A stretch of 64,000 bases of DNA from assembly GCA_948567375.1 (NCBI GenBank), contig OX419761.1:26972501-27036500 (forward strand), read 5' to 3'. This document shows positions 12,984-26,978 of this stretch, piece after piece. A program made the translations under genes and the position numbers. The stretch is from Lunularia cruciata (taxonomy: Eukaryota > Streptophyta > Marchantiopsida > Lunulariales > Lunulariaceae). The stretch's first letter is position 1. Each line of letters begins with the position of its first letter. The notes under the pieces are model-generated. The model made no database searches, was not told where the DNA came from, and saw only the letters and a program-made list of their open reading frames with translations.

Positions 12984-13590
12984 TGTAATATCAATAGCTA
13001 GACATATTATCTAGAGGTGAAAATTGGTTTTGTAATATCCGGAAGGATGTTATATATGATGGACTAAATAGATCAGCTATATATATCACCAAAAAAGTAC
13101 TTCTACCAATAGAGTAGGAGCCAAAAATAGCCTGAAAACTTTAAAGTCAATTTTAGGGACCTAAATGAACAAATTAGGTCTAAAGAATGTGCACATATTT
13201 CTTCTCTATCCAAGTGGAGAAAATATTATCTTTCCCTTCCTCTCTATTTGTCTTATCAAGAGCTTTCCAATGGTTCCTCACCCATATAATTCTAAGATTT
13301 CTATAGGAAGATTCCTTAAAAATTCTTTTTGGTCAAAGTTTGTTTGACCAACCAGATAAGACCAAAATTGACATGTCACCCACATATGCAACTAGTCTAA
13401 GGGTAGAGCTTGCAAACATATGACCAATCCATGTATTTGATCCTTGAGTGGAGTTTCCTTTTAGTGAACCCTCTTTGCTATATAATAAAGACAAGGTGCT
13501 CCTTTTGAGCATCAAAGTTTCGAGTGTGAAGCTTTGTGTTTCTTCTTTTGGGTTTTTTCTTGGGAGTTATCCTATCCTTGAAACCTTACA
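12984..13590 (+). repeat. Solo LTR, TGTAATA family
   Basis: A shortened copy, 607 bp, in plus orientation, with ends TGTAATATC...CCTTACA. The flanks GATGA (12,979-12,983) and GATGG (13,591-13,595) are a target duplication with one mismatch. It contains the family core (AATAGCTAGACATAT...GGATGTTATA...ATGATGGACTAAA) and the distal TATATAATAAAGACAAGGTGCTCC block. Confidence 0.8.
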
Positions 13591-16160
13591 GATGGGCACA
13601 ACGATAGGGATGGGAGTGTAGGTCCCTACAATAGTAGTGTAGGTAATGTAGTACACGCTCTTGAATTACCTTTGGAGATGGGGATAGGGATGGATATGAT
13701 GGGTGTGGATAATAAGCAAGATAGGGATGAATTATGTACACATAATGTCTTCACTAGTTTGTTCTTAATTTGTTAAATTGCTCATTACTTGCCTTGAGTT
13801 ACTAAGCTCCCAATAGCAATATATTAGAGGCATGATGCACAAGGCTTACACTAGTAAAATTTGAATGAATAAACAATTCTCTTTGTTTTTCAATTTTCTT
13901 CCATTGATACTTAAATTGAAGGCTATGGAGAATTTAATAGAAAGATACAAGAACATGTAGGTTTTTAGGGTTCAGGTGATTACTTTATAATGAGAGTGAT
14001 GGATTAAGAATTTTCAATTATAATCTATCGATCTTCATACTTTAGTTACTTTGGAATTTAATTTGAAACTAAGGAAACATGAAATAGAAGTGATAAGATA
14101 GTTTATATTTTTTACAATTTTTAAATTTATCATTTATCCATGTGAGGTAGAATATGAAGTAGGTTGAGGCCTTCTAAGTATAGAGGGATATGGTATCATA
14201 TTTTTCTTTTTCTCTATTTGAGAGCACATTGTGTATCTAGCAATGGAGCTTATGGATAAGAGGTCGCTTGTAGACTTATCACTAATAGTTTGAGCCTACT
14301 TGTTTTCCCAACCATTAGAACCTTTTATCCTTGTTTCAATGTTTCTTCTATTGAGTAGGGGAATAATGGACACCCTCATCACAACACATACTCTTGGTCT
14401 ATTGGTCATCACTTCCAATATTACCAAAGAGAAATACACAACATGTCTAGAAGGAAAGAACCTAAGCGCAATATATGAACACCAATCTAAGCCAATTGGA
14501 TATACACTCAAGCATGCAAGCATAAAGATGATCTAGACACAAAAAACTTACAAAAACTCTCTATGCTTTTGGTAGAAATATGCTTTAGAGTCTTCTTGCT
14601 CTCTCCAACAATTTCTCTCAATATTTACTCCAAGTTTGCATCCAATCTCTATTCCAAGTAGTGAAATTATATTCCTTTTGATGGGGAAATCTCTCTTAGA
14701 CTCAAATGAAGATATAATTTTCTTTATAGCTCCAATTCAGATTTTCTAAGACTTAATGAAAAGCATGTGAGATAAGATTTCCAATGAGACAAAGTAAAAT
14801 TCAATTTGACCACTATAATTCTCTTGAAAAGATCTCAAACTTGGCAAGAGTTCTATAGTTCTAAGCCAAATTTTAAAACCCTAAGTAAGCTCAAATCATG
14901 AAATTTTTTTGGGCTAAATTTTAGCCCAAGGATTCATGTAAAAAAATAGATAACACTTTTGAAAGCTACAATCTTTTCACTCATGATTTTAAATTGGAAA
15001 TTTGATATTTAGTTATAGTTGGATACAGAATTGCTTTAATGAGCTTGTGACAATATTTCCTTTAGAGTTTATTGCAACACATCTCCTTATGTTAAACTCG
15101 GAGATAACCAAATTTACATAGTAGTAGATTGTGCTCTCAATTGTAAATAATATTAAAAAATTTCATAGATTGATTCAAACCAAAACTTGAGAAGTGACTA
15201 AAACCCAAAACTTGATTATACCCTCTCAAACACCTTGATTTCCAATACTCTAATAAAATTTGAAATGAACTTAAACCAAACATGTAATTTCTTGGGCTCA
15301 ACATAACTAACATTCCATATTCAGTATAATTCTAATGACAAAATACAAAAATCTATAATATAACTCCCAAAATCCTCTAGTTTGTGCACATGGGTATGAA
15401 GTTGATCTCCTTGCTTCAATTGATTGTATCTCACTCATAATTTGTTCAAATTTCCAAATTCTTGTTGCCAAACCATAGCGTGTCTACTCTTTTCTCCAAC
15501 TATGTTTTTTCTTATGGTTTTTTCCCTAACTGTCCTAAACATTGAAAACTCTAGACTTCACATGTTGGGACTCAAATTCTTGCACTTTTATCACTTAGCC
15601 ATTCCTTTTGACACATGGATCCCACATGGAGTTCTTGAGCAACATTAAGGCCCTATCCTCTACAATAATACATAAATGGTTCAATCCCAAACCTGTCCAT
15701 AAGTAAGCAAATGAAGGAAAATAGAGGTTTTTCATTATTTAGGCTTTGAACATAGGCCCTAAATGTGTTACAATCCAACCTTAAAATTTGAACATTGATG
15801 AGAAAAGTATTTGAGAGTGTTAGATCAAGAGCATAGAACATCTCTTGTTCCAACTCCTTTAGTGTTATCCTTAGAGCATTAAAGGCTCTCACACTTTGCT
15901 ATAACTCTCCAACATCTGTCTCCCACTCAAGACTCCTAAACTAAAAATTGTCCTCAGCTATCAAGTCTCCATCACCTATATATATCGAAGACCTCAAGAA
16001 GGAAAAAATCATAATCCAAATGCCCAATCACTTAAATTTACATAGATTTCTCACATGACAATCATTGAACCGTGTATGATCTACTCCAACCAAAGAACCG
16101 TCATGTGATCTACTCCAACATATTATGGAGATAAATAACACTAAACTACCTTTTCACTGG
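13591..16160. other. AT-rich intergenic DNA without a supported gene
   Basis: Short overlapping frames on both strands (for example 14,296-14,536 and 15,424-15,892) have no recognisable motif and no splice context. The minus-strand frame 15,892-15,653 (79 codons) looks somewhat protein-like but matches nothing I know. No LTR or inverted-repeat termini are visible. Confidence 0.55.
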
Positions 16161-16164
16161 CTAT

Positions 16165-18375
16165 GGAAAACACAACATAACAATATAGAGGAGCATTTTG
16201 TGTTATTATTATTATTCATGTGCTAAATATGGCTTGACTTCTCCATGTGGTGTTGCTCACAATAGCTCCAAATACACCATTTCAGATGTATCATTTATCT
16301 TTACCTTACAAGGGTAAAGACTATATGAAAAGACAATGATTATGACTTGATCACATAGGATGTTTGCTTGAGGCAAGCAACCTCATTAATATCATTGATA
16401 CTCATGAGTTCAAACGCTTTTTCCATTTCTTTATTTATCATGTTGGGGATATTGATCAAGTCAAGGAGTAGTTAATATCTCAAATTGTATCTTTTGAGGT
16501 TATTTGAAATTTTTTTTCATGTATGAGTCTATTCCATAAGCTTCCTTGTACACTTTATGATGAGATTAGATAGATTTTTTATTTATCACTTGATCAATTA
16601 GCATATGATCCTTTGGATGAGCAAGCATAATTCTTATTCCTTTTACTCCCATTATAATATCTTTGTTATATTAGCAAGGGACATATGGGACAAAGAAAGG
16701 TGGGTACTAGATTTCATAGATTCTGAATGAGTAATTGGAGTACCCTTCAATAGGATTTTTTTAGCACATTATAAGAGATAAATTGAGCCATATGATACTA
16801 CATAATCCACTTGATTATGATAGTGTAGGATATTGAGTCAATTTGGAGAGTATAAAAGAGCAATAATAGCCCTACATTCTTTATCTATAGCTAGTCTCAC
16901 AAAAATACCATCTGTTCCTCATGTTTATGATTAATCATGAGCGTGTATATTATTAGAGGTCTTAGACTATGAACTTTGAGGGGCATTTATGTTGATAAAT
17001 CCCTCTTTGCACATGAATTGCATACTATCCATACCTCTCATCAAGAGGCTTGTCTAAGATGGTTTACAAGAATCTTAGAGATTACATACAAGCAAATGAT
17101 TCCTTTAATGATTTTCTCAAACTATCTTAAATGGTTACAACAATAACAAGTGGAGAGATTTCTAGATCATTAACCACATGCTAAGAGAGTTAGTCTACTT
17201 CTCATGATGGAGAAGACTATAGGAAGTATTAGATTGATTGCTATTGGAGTAGCCTTCTTGCATCGTGTTAGTTGTACTATTGTGCTTTAGCATTGTTTTC
17301 ACTTCTAATAGTACTTGAATCTATTTCAGTTTGGAGCTGCAACATTCAAAGGTTATGAGAATATATCTTTGGGTATTAGAACACTCATCAATATCCACCA
17401 AAAGTGTGTTGTCTTAAATGTGGATGTTGAGAACACTTTTATTAGGATCTCGAGTGCATCATTGTAATACCAAGAGCTAGCCATATGATCTAGATGTGAA
17501 ATTCGGTTTGGTAACATCTAGAATGATGTTATACATGATGGTCAAAATAGATAAGATAGAAGTATCACCAAAAGAGTACTTCTACTAATAGGGCAGAAAC
17601 TGAAATAGACTTGAGAACCTTAGAACCAATAGCTAGACATGTGATTTAAAGGTGAGAATTAACATCTGGAAGGATGTTACACATGATGGACTAAACAGAT
17701 CAGAAAGAGGTATCACCAAAAGGGTACTTCTACTAATAGAGTAGGAACCAAAATATACCTGAAATCTTTGAAGGCAATTTTGGAGGCCTAAACGGATGAA
17801 TTGGGCCTTGAAAATGTGCAAACCCCCCCCCCCCCCCCCAACAGAGGAAAGGCTAGCCTTCCCTCCCCCTTGCTTTGTCTCATCGAGAGATTTCCAATGG
17901 TACCTTACTCACGTGATTTTGAGATTCCTACAAGAAGATTCCCTAAAAGATTCCCTCTGGTCAAAGCTTGTTTGACCAACCAGATAGGACCTAGACCAGA
18001 CATGTCACCCATCCAAGTAAGTAATCCAAGGGTGGAGCTTGCTGACATGTCACTTATCTGTGTCCCTAATCCTATGGTGGAGCTTCCTTGGAGGAGATCC
18101 TCTTTGTCTATATAATAAAGAGAAGGTGCTCCCTTGAGGCATCGAATGTTTGAGTGTGCAATCTATGTTTTCTCTATTCTCTTGTCCTCGGAGTATTACA
18201 ATCATTCATCTTTAGACTACATTGTGAATCCAATGGATCCTTAGTAATTGAGATTCCTTTTATTTTATTCTTCTATAGATTTTCATCTTCCCTCGATTAC
18301 CAACATAATTTCTCAAAAGAGTGAGTAACCATCTTGGAATTGGTTATCAATATACAAGAAGATCCTTTAGTGGTA
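16165..18375 (+). mobile_element. LINE family 1 fragment (head and start of RT), split by a solo LTR
   Basis: From about 16,165 the sequence follows the copy at 20,025-21,423: decayed zinc-finger block near 16,250-16,380, then the region about ATATTGATCAAGTC, then reverse transcriptase. Just before the LTR the frame reads VLNVDVENTF (about 17,410), equivalent to the VDVEN motif in the 59.2-kb and 21.2-kb copies. After the LTR, 18,206-18,375 continues the same RT segment up to GATCCTTTAGTGG, where similarity ends. It is heavily mutated, with many stops, and truncated at the 3' end. Confidence 0.7.
17463..18200 (+). repeat. Solo LTR, TGTAATA family, inside a LINE copy
   Basis: A 738-bp copy with ends TGTAATACC...GTATTACA and a perfect 5-bp target duplication ATCAT (17,458-17,462 and 18,201-18,205). 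It is close in sequence to the solo LTRs at 57,649 and 59,731. An uninterrupted run of 18 C residues lies at 17,822-17,839. In other copies this tract is shorter or interrupted. Confidence 0.9.
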
Positions 18376-20024
18376 CACAAAAATCCTTTGTATTGCTTTA
18401 TCCAATTGTAATTGATAATTTATTTATATAATTAAAATAAAACTTCAATTTTAAAAATTATAGTATTTTCTTTTAATACAAGTTTTATAGAATATAAATC
18501 AAGAATTACAAAATAATACTTAGATTATCTCAATTAAATTAGTTACTCATCATAATTGATGGTCTAAATTCATAAGCTTATGTGTTTGAAGGTTACATGA
18601 AATTTATTATATAATTGATGAAGCATACTTTCATAAGTTTCTTTATTGTAAAAGATTTAAAAATAAAATGATTAATTTTTAATAATTCTAGATCATAAAT
18701 TAAAAATTAGTAGTAATTTTCTTATGATTTGATATCATTAATAATAATTAATACAAAAAGAAATATGTAGATTTTATTCTCAAAATCCAATTTAACCTCT
18801 AAAAATTTTGGTTACTTTTTTTGTTATGTAAGGTTGGTAAGACACACAAAAATAATGTTAATAAACAATTAAATTCACTCAATAAAGATAATTGCAAGTG
18901 TGAAAATTCATAAAAGCTTGTGTGAGTGAAGCTTATTTACAAAATTACTATAAAATTTATAGATGTATATTATGGTAATTTTCTTTATTGCAAGAAATGT
19001 TTAAAAGAAACCACTAACCTAATGCAATTTTTTGGTAAACTCATCATAGCCCTTGGTAGCTTGCTAATGATAGCCAATTGGAACTATGTATAATCCATAT
19101 AGCATTTTAAAAAATAACATGTACATTATATGACATGAAAGTATCACTCTTTCATTTCACAAAAATAATATATGGTGATATTTTTATTTGTTGTATTTAT
19201 TACTTGGAATTGGAAAATTTCTTGCTTTATATTGTATAATATACTATCAATATGATCTATCATTTGAGCCAATTATGTGCTCTAATATTGGTAGGCTAAT
19301 GAAAATTGTTTTTATGAGTGTATGAGCTCCCATGTTTACATTCTGATATAATTTTATTTAAAAATTAAAATTAAAAATAATAAATGAACATAAATAGAAA
19401 CTAATAAAATATTATCTATATACTCTTTATTGGTAGAATCAAATTGCAAAAGAAAAGTATATTGCTTTATCCAATACTATCCAATAAGTCAATTGCAAAA
19501 GCAAATTGACGTATGCTTGATAACTATATAAGTATGAGTCCTCACTTTTACAATCATGAACTTATTTAACCTTCTTGCACCATGCATCTTGGAATGTCAA
19601 AACATGGAGCAAGTTTTTCATAATAATGTCTATCTCCCAACCTCTAATTATAGCATGTAGAGCACTTTGAAAGTATGTGTGAATATCAAGGAATATGCTT
19701 TATGGGATCAAATTTTTTATTACTTAAAATAATTTGGATTGCTAAGGAGTCATTTCATGCAAGAGCAAGATGCAAATCAAGTTAACGGTGAACTTCTATT
19801 ATCCAAAAGCAACCTCTTCATATTATAATCATGCTATTTAAAAAATTAGAGTATGTAACACTAAATTTTAGGGATTAATTGACCTTATAATAAGAAAATA
19901 ACTACAACATCACTACTTTTTATAGATCCCATTACTTTATCATATGAAATTTTTTATTGCTCAAAATGGTTTGGGAGACAAAGAATCACCAAGCAATGTA
20001 GCAAATTGAAGACCCAATAAACCT
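18376..20024. other. AT-rich intergenic DNA, nothing recognised
   Basis: Extremely AT-rich, with no ORF over 60 codons and no repeat termini identified. Confidence 0.65.
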
Positions 20025-21423
20025 TATAGCTTGGTTTTGCATGTATGGAGAGCTACAAAGTTGAGCAATATATGTTATTATCATTATTCTTGTCCTAGCT
20101 ATGGCTTCAGTTTCCTATGTGGGGTAGCCTAGAGTGGCTTGTGATACACCATACCTGGTATGCCATTGACTCTTGACCTTGCAATAGGTAAAAACTCATG
20201 TGTGAAAGATGCACAAGGACTATTATTAGACCACTTGGGATGCTCATGTGAGGCAAGCAATCACATCAAGATCCTTGATACTTGAGATCATACATGTTTT
20301 GTCTATCTCTTTATTGACCGCCTTGGAGATAACAATAGTGTTGTGAGAGTGGTTAGCATCTCAAAATAGATTGTATATTGGGGTTATTTGAGATTGGTTT
20401 TCCTTATCCATGCATAATTCCATAGGCTTCACGTTCATTCCATGATGGTGTCTTTTCTATACTAGAGGAAGGCATGCAGGGCAAAGAGAGGTGGCTACTA
20501 GAGTTTGCAAATTCTAAGCAAAGGATTGGGCTACCTTCCAGGAGAAGTACACATGGGCCGCTCGTCATAAGAGACAAGATATTATAGATTCTAGTCAACT
20601 ATGATGATGTAGGATCTTAGGTCAAGCGTGAGAGTATAGTTGAGTAGTATGAGCCCTATATCTTTTGTTTATGGCTAGTCCCACTGATGAGACTATCTCT
20701 TCCTTACGCTTATTACATCTTATTTCAAGAGAAGGAGTACATTAGAGGCCTCATGTTATCAACTTGAGCAACTTTTGCATCTTAATAGACTACTTTTTCC
20801 ACAAGCATTGTGCACTATCACACCTTCTTTTGAAAAGGCTTGTTAGGGATGGTATATGAGCATCTTAGAGATTACTTTCAACTAAATGATCCATCTAGTG
20901 GTTTACCAAGCTATTTTTGGTGGCTATAGTAGTATTGAGGGGAGAGATTCCTACATCAATAAGTCAAATGTTAGGTACTGGTCAAATTCTTATGATGAAG
21001 AAAGACATTGGGGTGCATAAGACCAATTCCTATTGGAGAGGTCTTCTACATTTAGTTTGTTGTACCATTGTATTTCAACATCATTCTCACTTTTGTCATG
21101 ACTTCAATGTATATCAATTTGGAGTTGATACACTTGGAAGGTTTAGCTACTACACTTGGAGGGTTGTGAAACTATATCTAAGTGCATTAGAATGCTCAAA
21201 GATATCCACCAAAAGTAGGTTGTTCTATAAGTGGATGTTGAGAATGCTGTTAATACCATCTCACATACATCCATCTTTAGAGAGCTTAGGGAGGCTAGTT
21301 GATCCTTGGAGAGTCTTATTCATTTCATGTGGTCTTTCTATGGATCTCTTTCTTCCCTTTATTACTAGCATGGTTTCTCACATGAAGGAAACACTATCTT
21401 GGAATTTGTCCTTGGTACATGAT
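20025..21423 (+). mobile_element. LINE family 1 (copy A), segment 1 of 3
   Basis: This is the 5' part of a LINE that continues at 28,755 and again at 38,863 once two LTR elements are removed. The zinc-finger block is at about 20,140-20,265 (DTPYLVCH, then KMHKDYY, then TTWDAHVRQA in one frame with stops). The RT portion at 21,205-21,423 corresponds to the VDVEN...FRELRE region and ends in SLSLVHD-like sequence just where the chromovirus interrupts it. Alignment to the minus-strand copy at 52,600-52,714 and 59,150 upward confirms continuity. It has many stops and is non-functional. The 5' boundary is a guess from loss of similarity. Confidence 0.75.
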
Positions 21424-22181
21424 TGTAATATCAATAGCTAGATAGATGATCTAGAGATGAAATTTGGTTTGGTACCATCAAGAAGGATGTTATACATGAT
21501 AGACTAAGTAGATAAGCTAGAGGTATCACCAAAAGAGTACTTCTACTAATAGACCAAAAACCAAAACATTCTTGGAAACTTTAGAATCAACAACTAGGCA
21601 TATGATGTAAAGGTGAAACTTGGGGTGGTAACATCTGGAAGGATGTTACACATAATAGAGAATGTAGATCAGATAGAGGTATCACCAAAAGAGCACTTCT
21701 AATAATAGGGAAAAGCCAAAATAGACCTAAAAACTTCAAAGGCAATTTTGAAGGCCTAAACAGATGAATTAGGCCTTGAAAATGTGTAAATTTTCACTCA
21801 ATAGAGAAAAGGATGGCCTTTCCTCCCCCGTAGTTTGTTTTGCCAAGAGCTTTCCAATGGTACCTCACCCATGTGATTTTGAGATTCTTACAATAAGATT
21901 CCTTAAAAGATTCCTCCGGTCAAAACCTATTTGACCAACCAGATGGGACTAGGACCAACATGTCACCGATCCAAGGAAGTAATCTAAGGGTGGAGCTTGC
22001 TGACAGGTCACCTATCCATGACAGGTCACCTAATCCTATGGTAGAGCTTCCTTGGAGGAGATCCTCCTTGGCTATATAATAAAGAGAAGGTGCTCTTTGG
22101 TGCATCTAAGGTTGATGGTGAAATCTATGATTTCTCTATTGTATCTTTCTTGAAGAGTTCTCTTGTACTTGGAGTATTACA
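21424..22181 (+). repeat. 5' LTR of chromovirus 1
   Basis: 758 bp, with termini TGTAATATC...GAGTATTACA. Near its 3' end it has the TATATAATAAAGAGAAGGTGCTC block, which could hold the TATA/poly(A) signals of the transcript. The 3' LTR matches it but lacks or scrambles the first about 60 bases. Confidence 0.9.
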
Positions 22182-22182
22182 A

Positions 22183-22193
22183 TGGTATCAAAG
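22183..22193 (+). other. Primer-binding site of chromovirus 1
   Basis: TGGTATCAAAG begins two bases after the LTR. It differs by one base from the initiator-Met tRNA complement TGGTATCAGAG used by most plant gypsy elements and found intact in chromovirus 2. Confidence 0.8.
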
Positions 22194-22739
22194 TGAGTGT
22201 TTTGATTCAAAAGAGTGGATCACTTTTCTTGGAAGAGCATGAGCTACTTAAATTGAGTAATTTGAGGTAGAAAACATAGTGCAATTGCTAGACTTGGGAA
22301 GTGCTTTAGGGAGCTGATGGGATGAATGCATTGAAAGGACACTTTCTTGCACCTAGCTTCCTATTCTTGAATCCATTCCACATCAAGATTATGTGTTTCA
22401 AACATGAGCAAATGATAATATCACTAGTTTATCACTTTGGAGCAAAATTCATGGACAAAGTTATGAATTCACCAAACCCAATGATTCTACCTGTGGTGGT
22501 ATATGATAGAGAGTGGAATTTGACAATCTACATTCTATTATGATGTTATGGATCTGAATGTACCAAATCCTCACCCTTTCAACACACAAGTAGAAATCCA
22601 ATATGTAGTTAGACCAAAAGTGATGTCTAGGGATTTTATAGTCCACAATTTTGGTGAGGAATATTATCAACAAGTGAAAGCCTCTAAGGTCCCAATGGTA
22701 GTCCCCATAGTTTGTACACCTTCTTGAGTTATCATTCTA

Positions 22740-23880
22740 ACTCTCTATTGAAGTAGGAAGAAGCAAGTGAACATCAATCTTATGTAAGAATCATGGATCC
22801 GCAATTGCAAGAGTTGATGCAAATGCAGTGGATGTTGAATGAGTTTTGAGAAATCAAGATGACCATGGAGGAATTGAAAAATCAAGTATGTGCTTTCAAG
22901 AAGGATCAAGTAGTGCAAGAAGAGGAGCCATCTCAACAACCAACACATTCAATCAAAGTACATAGAGAGTTAAGCATGCCGATGACACCAATTCCAATCA
23001 ACAACCAAGCCACATTGTTACTACAAATGAAGGAGATATGCAACATTACAACCCTTACAAGGGGAAATATTCCATAGGAGTAGTGGAAAATTGGATTTCA
23101 AGAATGAATTGATACCTTTGATTGTTCATAACGGAGATCAATGATCATTCTACAAGTGCGTTTGCATGTGGGTACTTGATTGATAAGGCTCTCACATGGT
23201 ATGATGCTTGGGAATAGTCATTGTTGTTAGAAGGAAGAGAGGTCACTTGGACAACCGTGCAAGAAGGGTTGCTCAAGAACTTCCAATCTATGGATTCTGT
23301 GCAAATGGCCCAAACCAAAATCTGGGGGTTGAAGTAGAGGAATATCATACAAGAGTACATGGAGGTATTTTTGGATCTATAGGTTGCGATAACCGATATG
23401 AGTCCAGCCAAAGCTCTTGACAATTTCAAGAAAGGATTAAAAGCACAGATTTTCCAAGAGGTAATGGTGAAAAATCATTGTACTATTTTTGAAGCCATTG
23501 CCTGTGCCCAAAGAATAGCAAGAGTGCTTGGAGGCGGTGAAGCAATAACACCGATGCAAATCTATCCAGCCGAAACATACCATTTTGGTGGACCAATACC
23601 TATGGGATTGGGTAACATTTGGTTCTGAGATAGAGAAGCAAGACCTCTCCAAGGAGAACAAGGAAGGGTAGAAGAAAGGAGAGAAGGAGTCACACAAGGA
23701 GAAGGAAACAACGGCAATGTTACAATTGTGGTAGAATTAGGCACATAGCCATCAATTGTCATTCTTGTCATCTTAGAGGTCCTCGGCCTCCATACAAGCA
23801 ACCTCTAAACAACATGGAGAGACAAATTGAAGAGGAAGATATGGAAAACGAATTGGAAAATAAAGATCGCTAGTAAATGT
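22740..23880 (+). pseudogene. Chromovirus 1 gag (broken)
   Basis: Encodes the capsid/nucleocapsid polyprotein. Frames 22,859-23,077 and 23,398-23,628 carry gag-like sequence (MTMEELKNQV, then DNFKKGLKAQIFQEV, typical of the retrotransposon gag domain). A CX2CX4HX4C zinc knuckle (CYNCGRIRHIAINC) lies at about 23,716-23,757 in another frame. At least three frame changes are needed to read it through, so it is dead. The N-terminus is not defined. Confidence 0.75.
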
Positions 23881-24131
23881 ACCTCACGGCCTTACTGGCT
23901 TGGTGAAGAAGAGTAAAAGTGGGAGGAGGAAGAGGACAAGTGTTCAAAGAAGGAGGAAGATAAATGCACAATGAATTGTTGTAAATGAAGTGTTAGAAGG
24001 CAATCCGGTGAGAGGGTTGATAAACCCTAGGGCAATATAGAATTTCTTGTCTTGCTCTATTGCAATAAGTTTGGGGATGAAACTAGAGAAGGATGAGAAG
24101 GACAAAGTAGAGTTACCTAATGGTCAAACAA

Positions 24132-24211
24132 AGAGGATTGAGTTGTTACCTAGAAAGGTAATACTCTCTATAGAGGATTGAGTTGTTACCTAGAAAGGTA
24201 ATACTCTCTAT
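24132..24211 (+). repeat. 40-bp tandem duplication in the protease region of chromovirus 1
   Basis: The unit starting AGAGGATTGAGTTGTTACCT occurs at 24,132-24,171 and again directly at 24,172-24,211 without visible change. It shifts the reading frame by one and is part of the decay. Confidence 0.9.
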
Positions 24212-26177
24212 AGGAGAGTATCAAGAAGCAATCAAGTGGCGAGTGATACAACTAACTCGTTATGATGTGATCTTAGGTATGTCGTGGATGGAGCACTACA
24301 ACTCCATAGTGGATTGGAGAAAGAAAGTAGTGCAAACTAGTCAATGGAAGATCTTTGGGATTAAAGGAAGATCAAAAAGGCAAGAGTGCCTCTATATGTC
24401 ATAAAGACCACATCTATTGGTAAGACAGATAGATGTTTCATGCATTTAATAATAGAAGTCCAAAGTGCCCAACACAATAGACAAATTCTTGAGAAATTGA
24501 AAGATGTGGTCAATGCGTTCCAAGATGTCTTTCTAGATGAATTACCTGAAGGTTTACCACCAAAAAGGAGAGTAGATCATAAAATTGAGATACTTCCTAG
24601 GAAGACACCTCCTTGTAAGGTACCATATTTACTATCACCTCAGGACTAGTGTAAGGCTCAAATCAAGGATATGTTGCAAAAGGGGTTTATCCAACCCAAC
24701 TTAATACCATATGGGGCTCTTATATTTTTTGTGAAGAAGAAGGACGGAACAATGTGCATGTGCATTGACTATCAAAGACTGAATCAACAAACGGTGAAGA
24801 ACAAATATCCATTACCTTGCATGGATGACTTGTTTGATCAACTCAATGGGGCAAGGCACTTCACCAAACTTGATTTGTGGAGCAATTACAACCAAATCAA
24901 AATTGCGGAAGAAGATATACACAAAACAACCTTTCGAACAAGGTATGGTCACTTTGAGTACTTGGTGATGCCATTTGGCCTAACCAATGCTCCAACCACT
25001 TTCATGAGTTTGATGAATGATATATTTTCTCCATACTTGGATAAATTTGTTGTCATTTTTCTTAATTGCAACTTAGTCTACAAAGCGGACGTTGACAAAG
25101 CACAAGCAACATCTACGAGAAGTCCTACGATAGAATCAATTGTATGCCAAAATCTCAAAGTGCAAGTTTGGAAAATCTGAAGTAGACTACTTAAGGCATA
25201 GAATAAGTGTAGAGGGTTTCCAAGTTAATAGATAAAATAGAGGTCATTCAAAAATGGAGTGCTCTAGAAGATCAGACTCAACTCAAGAGTTTCTTGGGAT
25301 TGATGGGTTTTATTATCAATTTGTCAAGGACTTCTCCAAGATTGCACAACCCTTAACAACACTATTGGGCAAGGGGAAGAGGTGGATATAAGGAACTGCA
25401 CAAGAATTGGCCTTTCAAGAGTTGAAAAATGCATTACTACATGCACCAATCTTGAAATGGTATGACCCAAAACGCCTAATCAAGATAGTTATAGATGCAT
25501 CAGGTGTAGCAATAGGAGTAGTCCTACAACAAGAATGGTAGGATGGATAGCTCCCAATTGCATATTTCTCTCGTAAATTGCTACCAGTAGAATGCAACTA
25601 TCACACCATCAAACAAGAAGAGGTGGTCATTGTCTTTGCAACCAAGCCTTGGAAGCACTATTTGGGTGAGAAGGCATTTGTAGTAGAGACGGACCACAAA
25701 CCTCTAATCTACCTCAAGACACAAAAGGATCTTTCTTGTTGATAGATTCAATGGGCATAATGGAGACAACAATTCAATATGACAATCAGATATGTGGAAG
25801 GCAAGAAGTAACTTGTAGATGCATTCACCTAAATGCCAATGGCAAACAATTTGGTTGTGGAAATCAAGATGAATTCTAGCCCATGATTTTTGTTGCTACA
25901 AAAATTGATCCACAAATTGTAGGTGCTCAATCATCCAAAGGTATCACCAGCACCCAAGGACTCACTTTCCGTGATAGTAGGTTGTGGATCCCCTGATGAT
26001 ATGGATCTAAGAACCATCATTCTAGCATGATTTCATGATTCTACCATTAGAGGTCATGTTGGAATGGACAAGACCTTGGATGTAGTCAAACGCCATTACT
26101 ATTGGCCCAAGATGAGCAACAATGTTATAGAATATGTTTGGAGTTGCCTACTTTGTCAACAAAATAAGGCTTCTAAT

Positions 26178-26978
26178 TGTAATACTCCGAGGACAAGAGA
26201 AGAGAGAAAACATAGATTGCACACTCAAACATTTGATGCGCCAAGGGAGCACCTTCTCTTTATTATATAGACAAAGAGGATCTTCTCCAAGGAAGCTCCA
26301 CCATAGGATTAGGGACATAGATCAGTGACATGTCAGCAAGCTCCACCCTTGGATTACTTACTTGGATGGGTGACCTGTATGGTCTAGGTCCTATCTGGTT
26401 GGTCAAACAAGCTTTGATCGGAGGGAATCTTCCTATAGGAATCTCATAATCACGTGAGTAAGGTACCGTTGGAAAGCTCTCGACGAGACAAAGCAGGGGG
26501 GAGGGGTAGGAATCTCAGAATCACATGAGTAAGGTACCATTGGAAAGCTCTCAGCAAGACAAAGCAGGGGGGAGGGAAGGCCAACCTTTCCTCCATTGGG
26601 GAGGGGGGGATCTACATATTTTTGAGGCCTAATTCATCCGTTTAGGCCTCCAAAATTGCCTTCAAAGATTTCAGGCATATTTCGGTTCCTACTCTTTTAG
26701 TAGAAGTCCCCTTTTGGTGATACCTCTTTCTGATCTGTTTAGTCCATCATGTGTAACATCCTTCAAGATGTTACCAAACCAATTCCCACCTTTAAATCAT
26801 ATGTCTAGCTATTGGTTCTAAGGTTCTCAAGTCTATTTCGGCATCTGCCCTATTGGTAGAAGTACTCTTTTGGTGATACTTCTATTTGATCTATTTTGAC
26901 CATCATGTATAACATCATTCTAGAAGTTACCAAACCAAATTTCACATCTAGATCATATGGCTAACCCTTGGTATTACA
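26178..26978 (-). repeat. Solo LTR, TGTAATA family, antisense in chromovirus 1
   Basis: 801 bp in inverted orientation, with ends TGTAATACTCC...GGTATTACA and a perfect target duplication CTAAT (26,173-26,177 and 26,979-26,983). It is longer than its relatives because a block of about 65-70 bases (AGGAATCTCA...AAGCAGGGGGGAGGG) is present twice, near 26,437 and 26,507. The integrase reading resumes beyond it. Confidence 0.93.

Noticed and set aside
14296-14536. Overlapping ORFs on both strands
   Set aside because: Nearly coextensive mirror frames in AT-rich DNA, with no motifs and no splice context.
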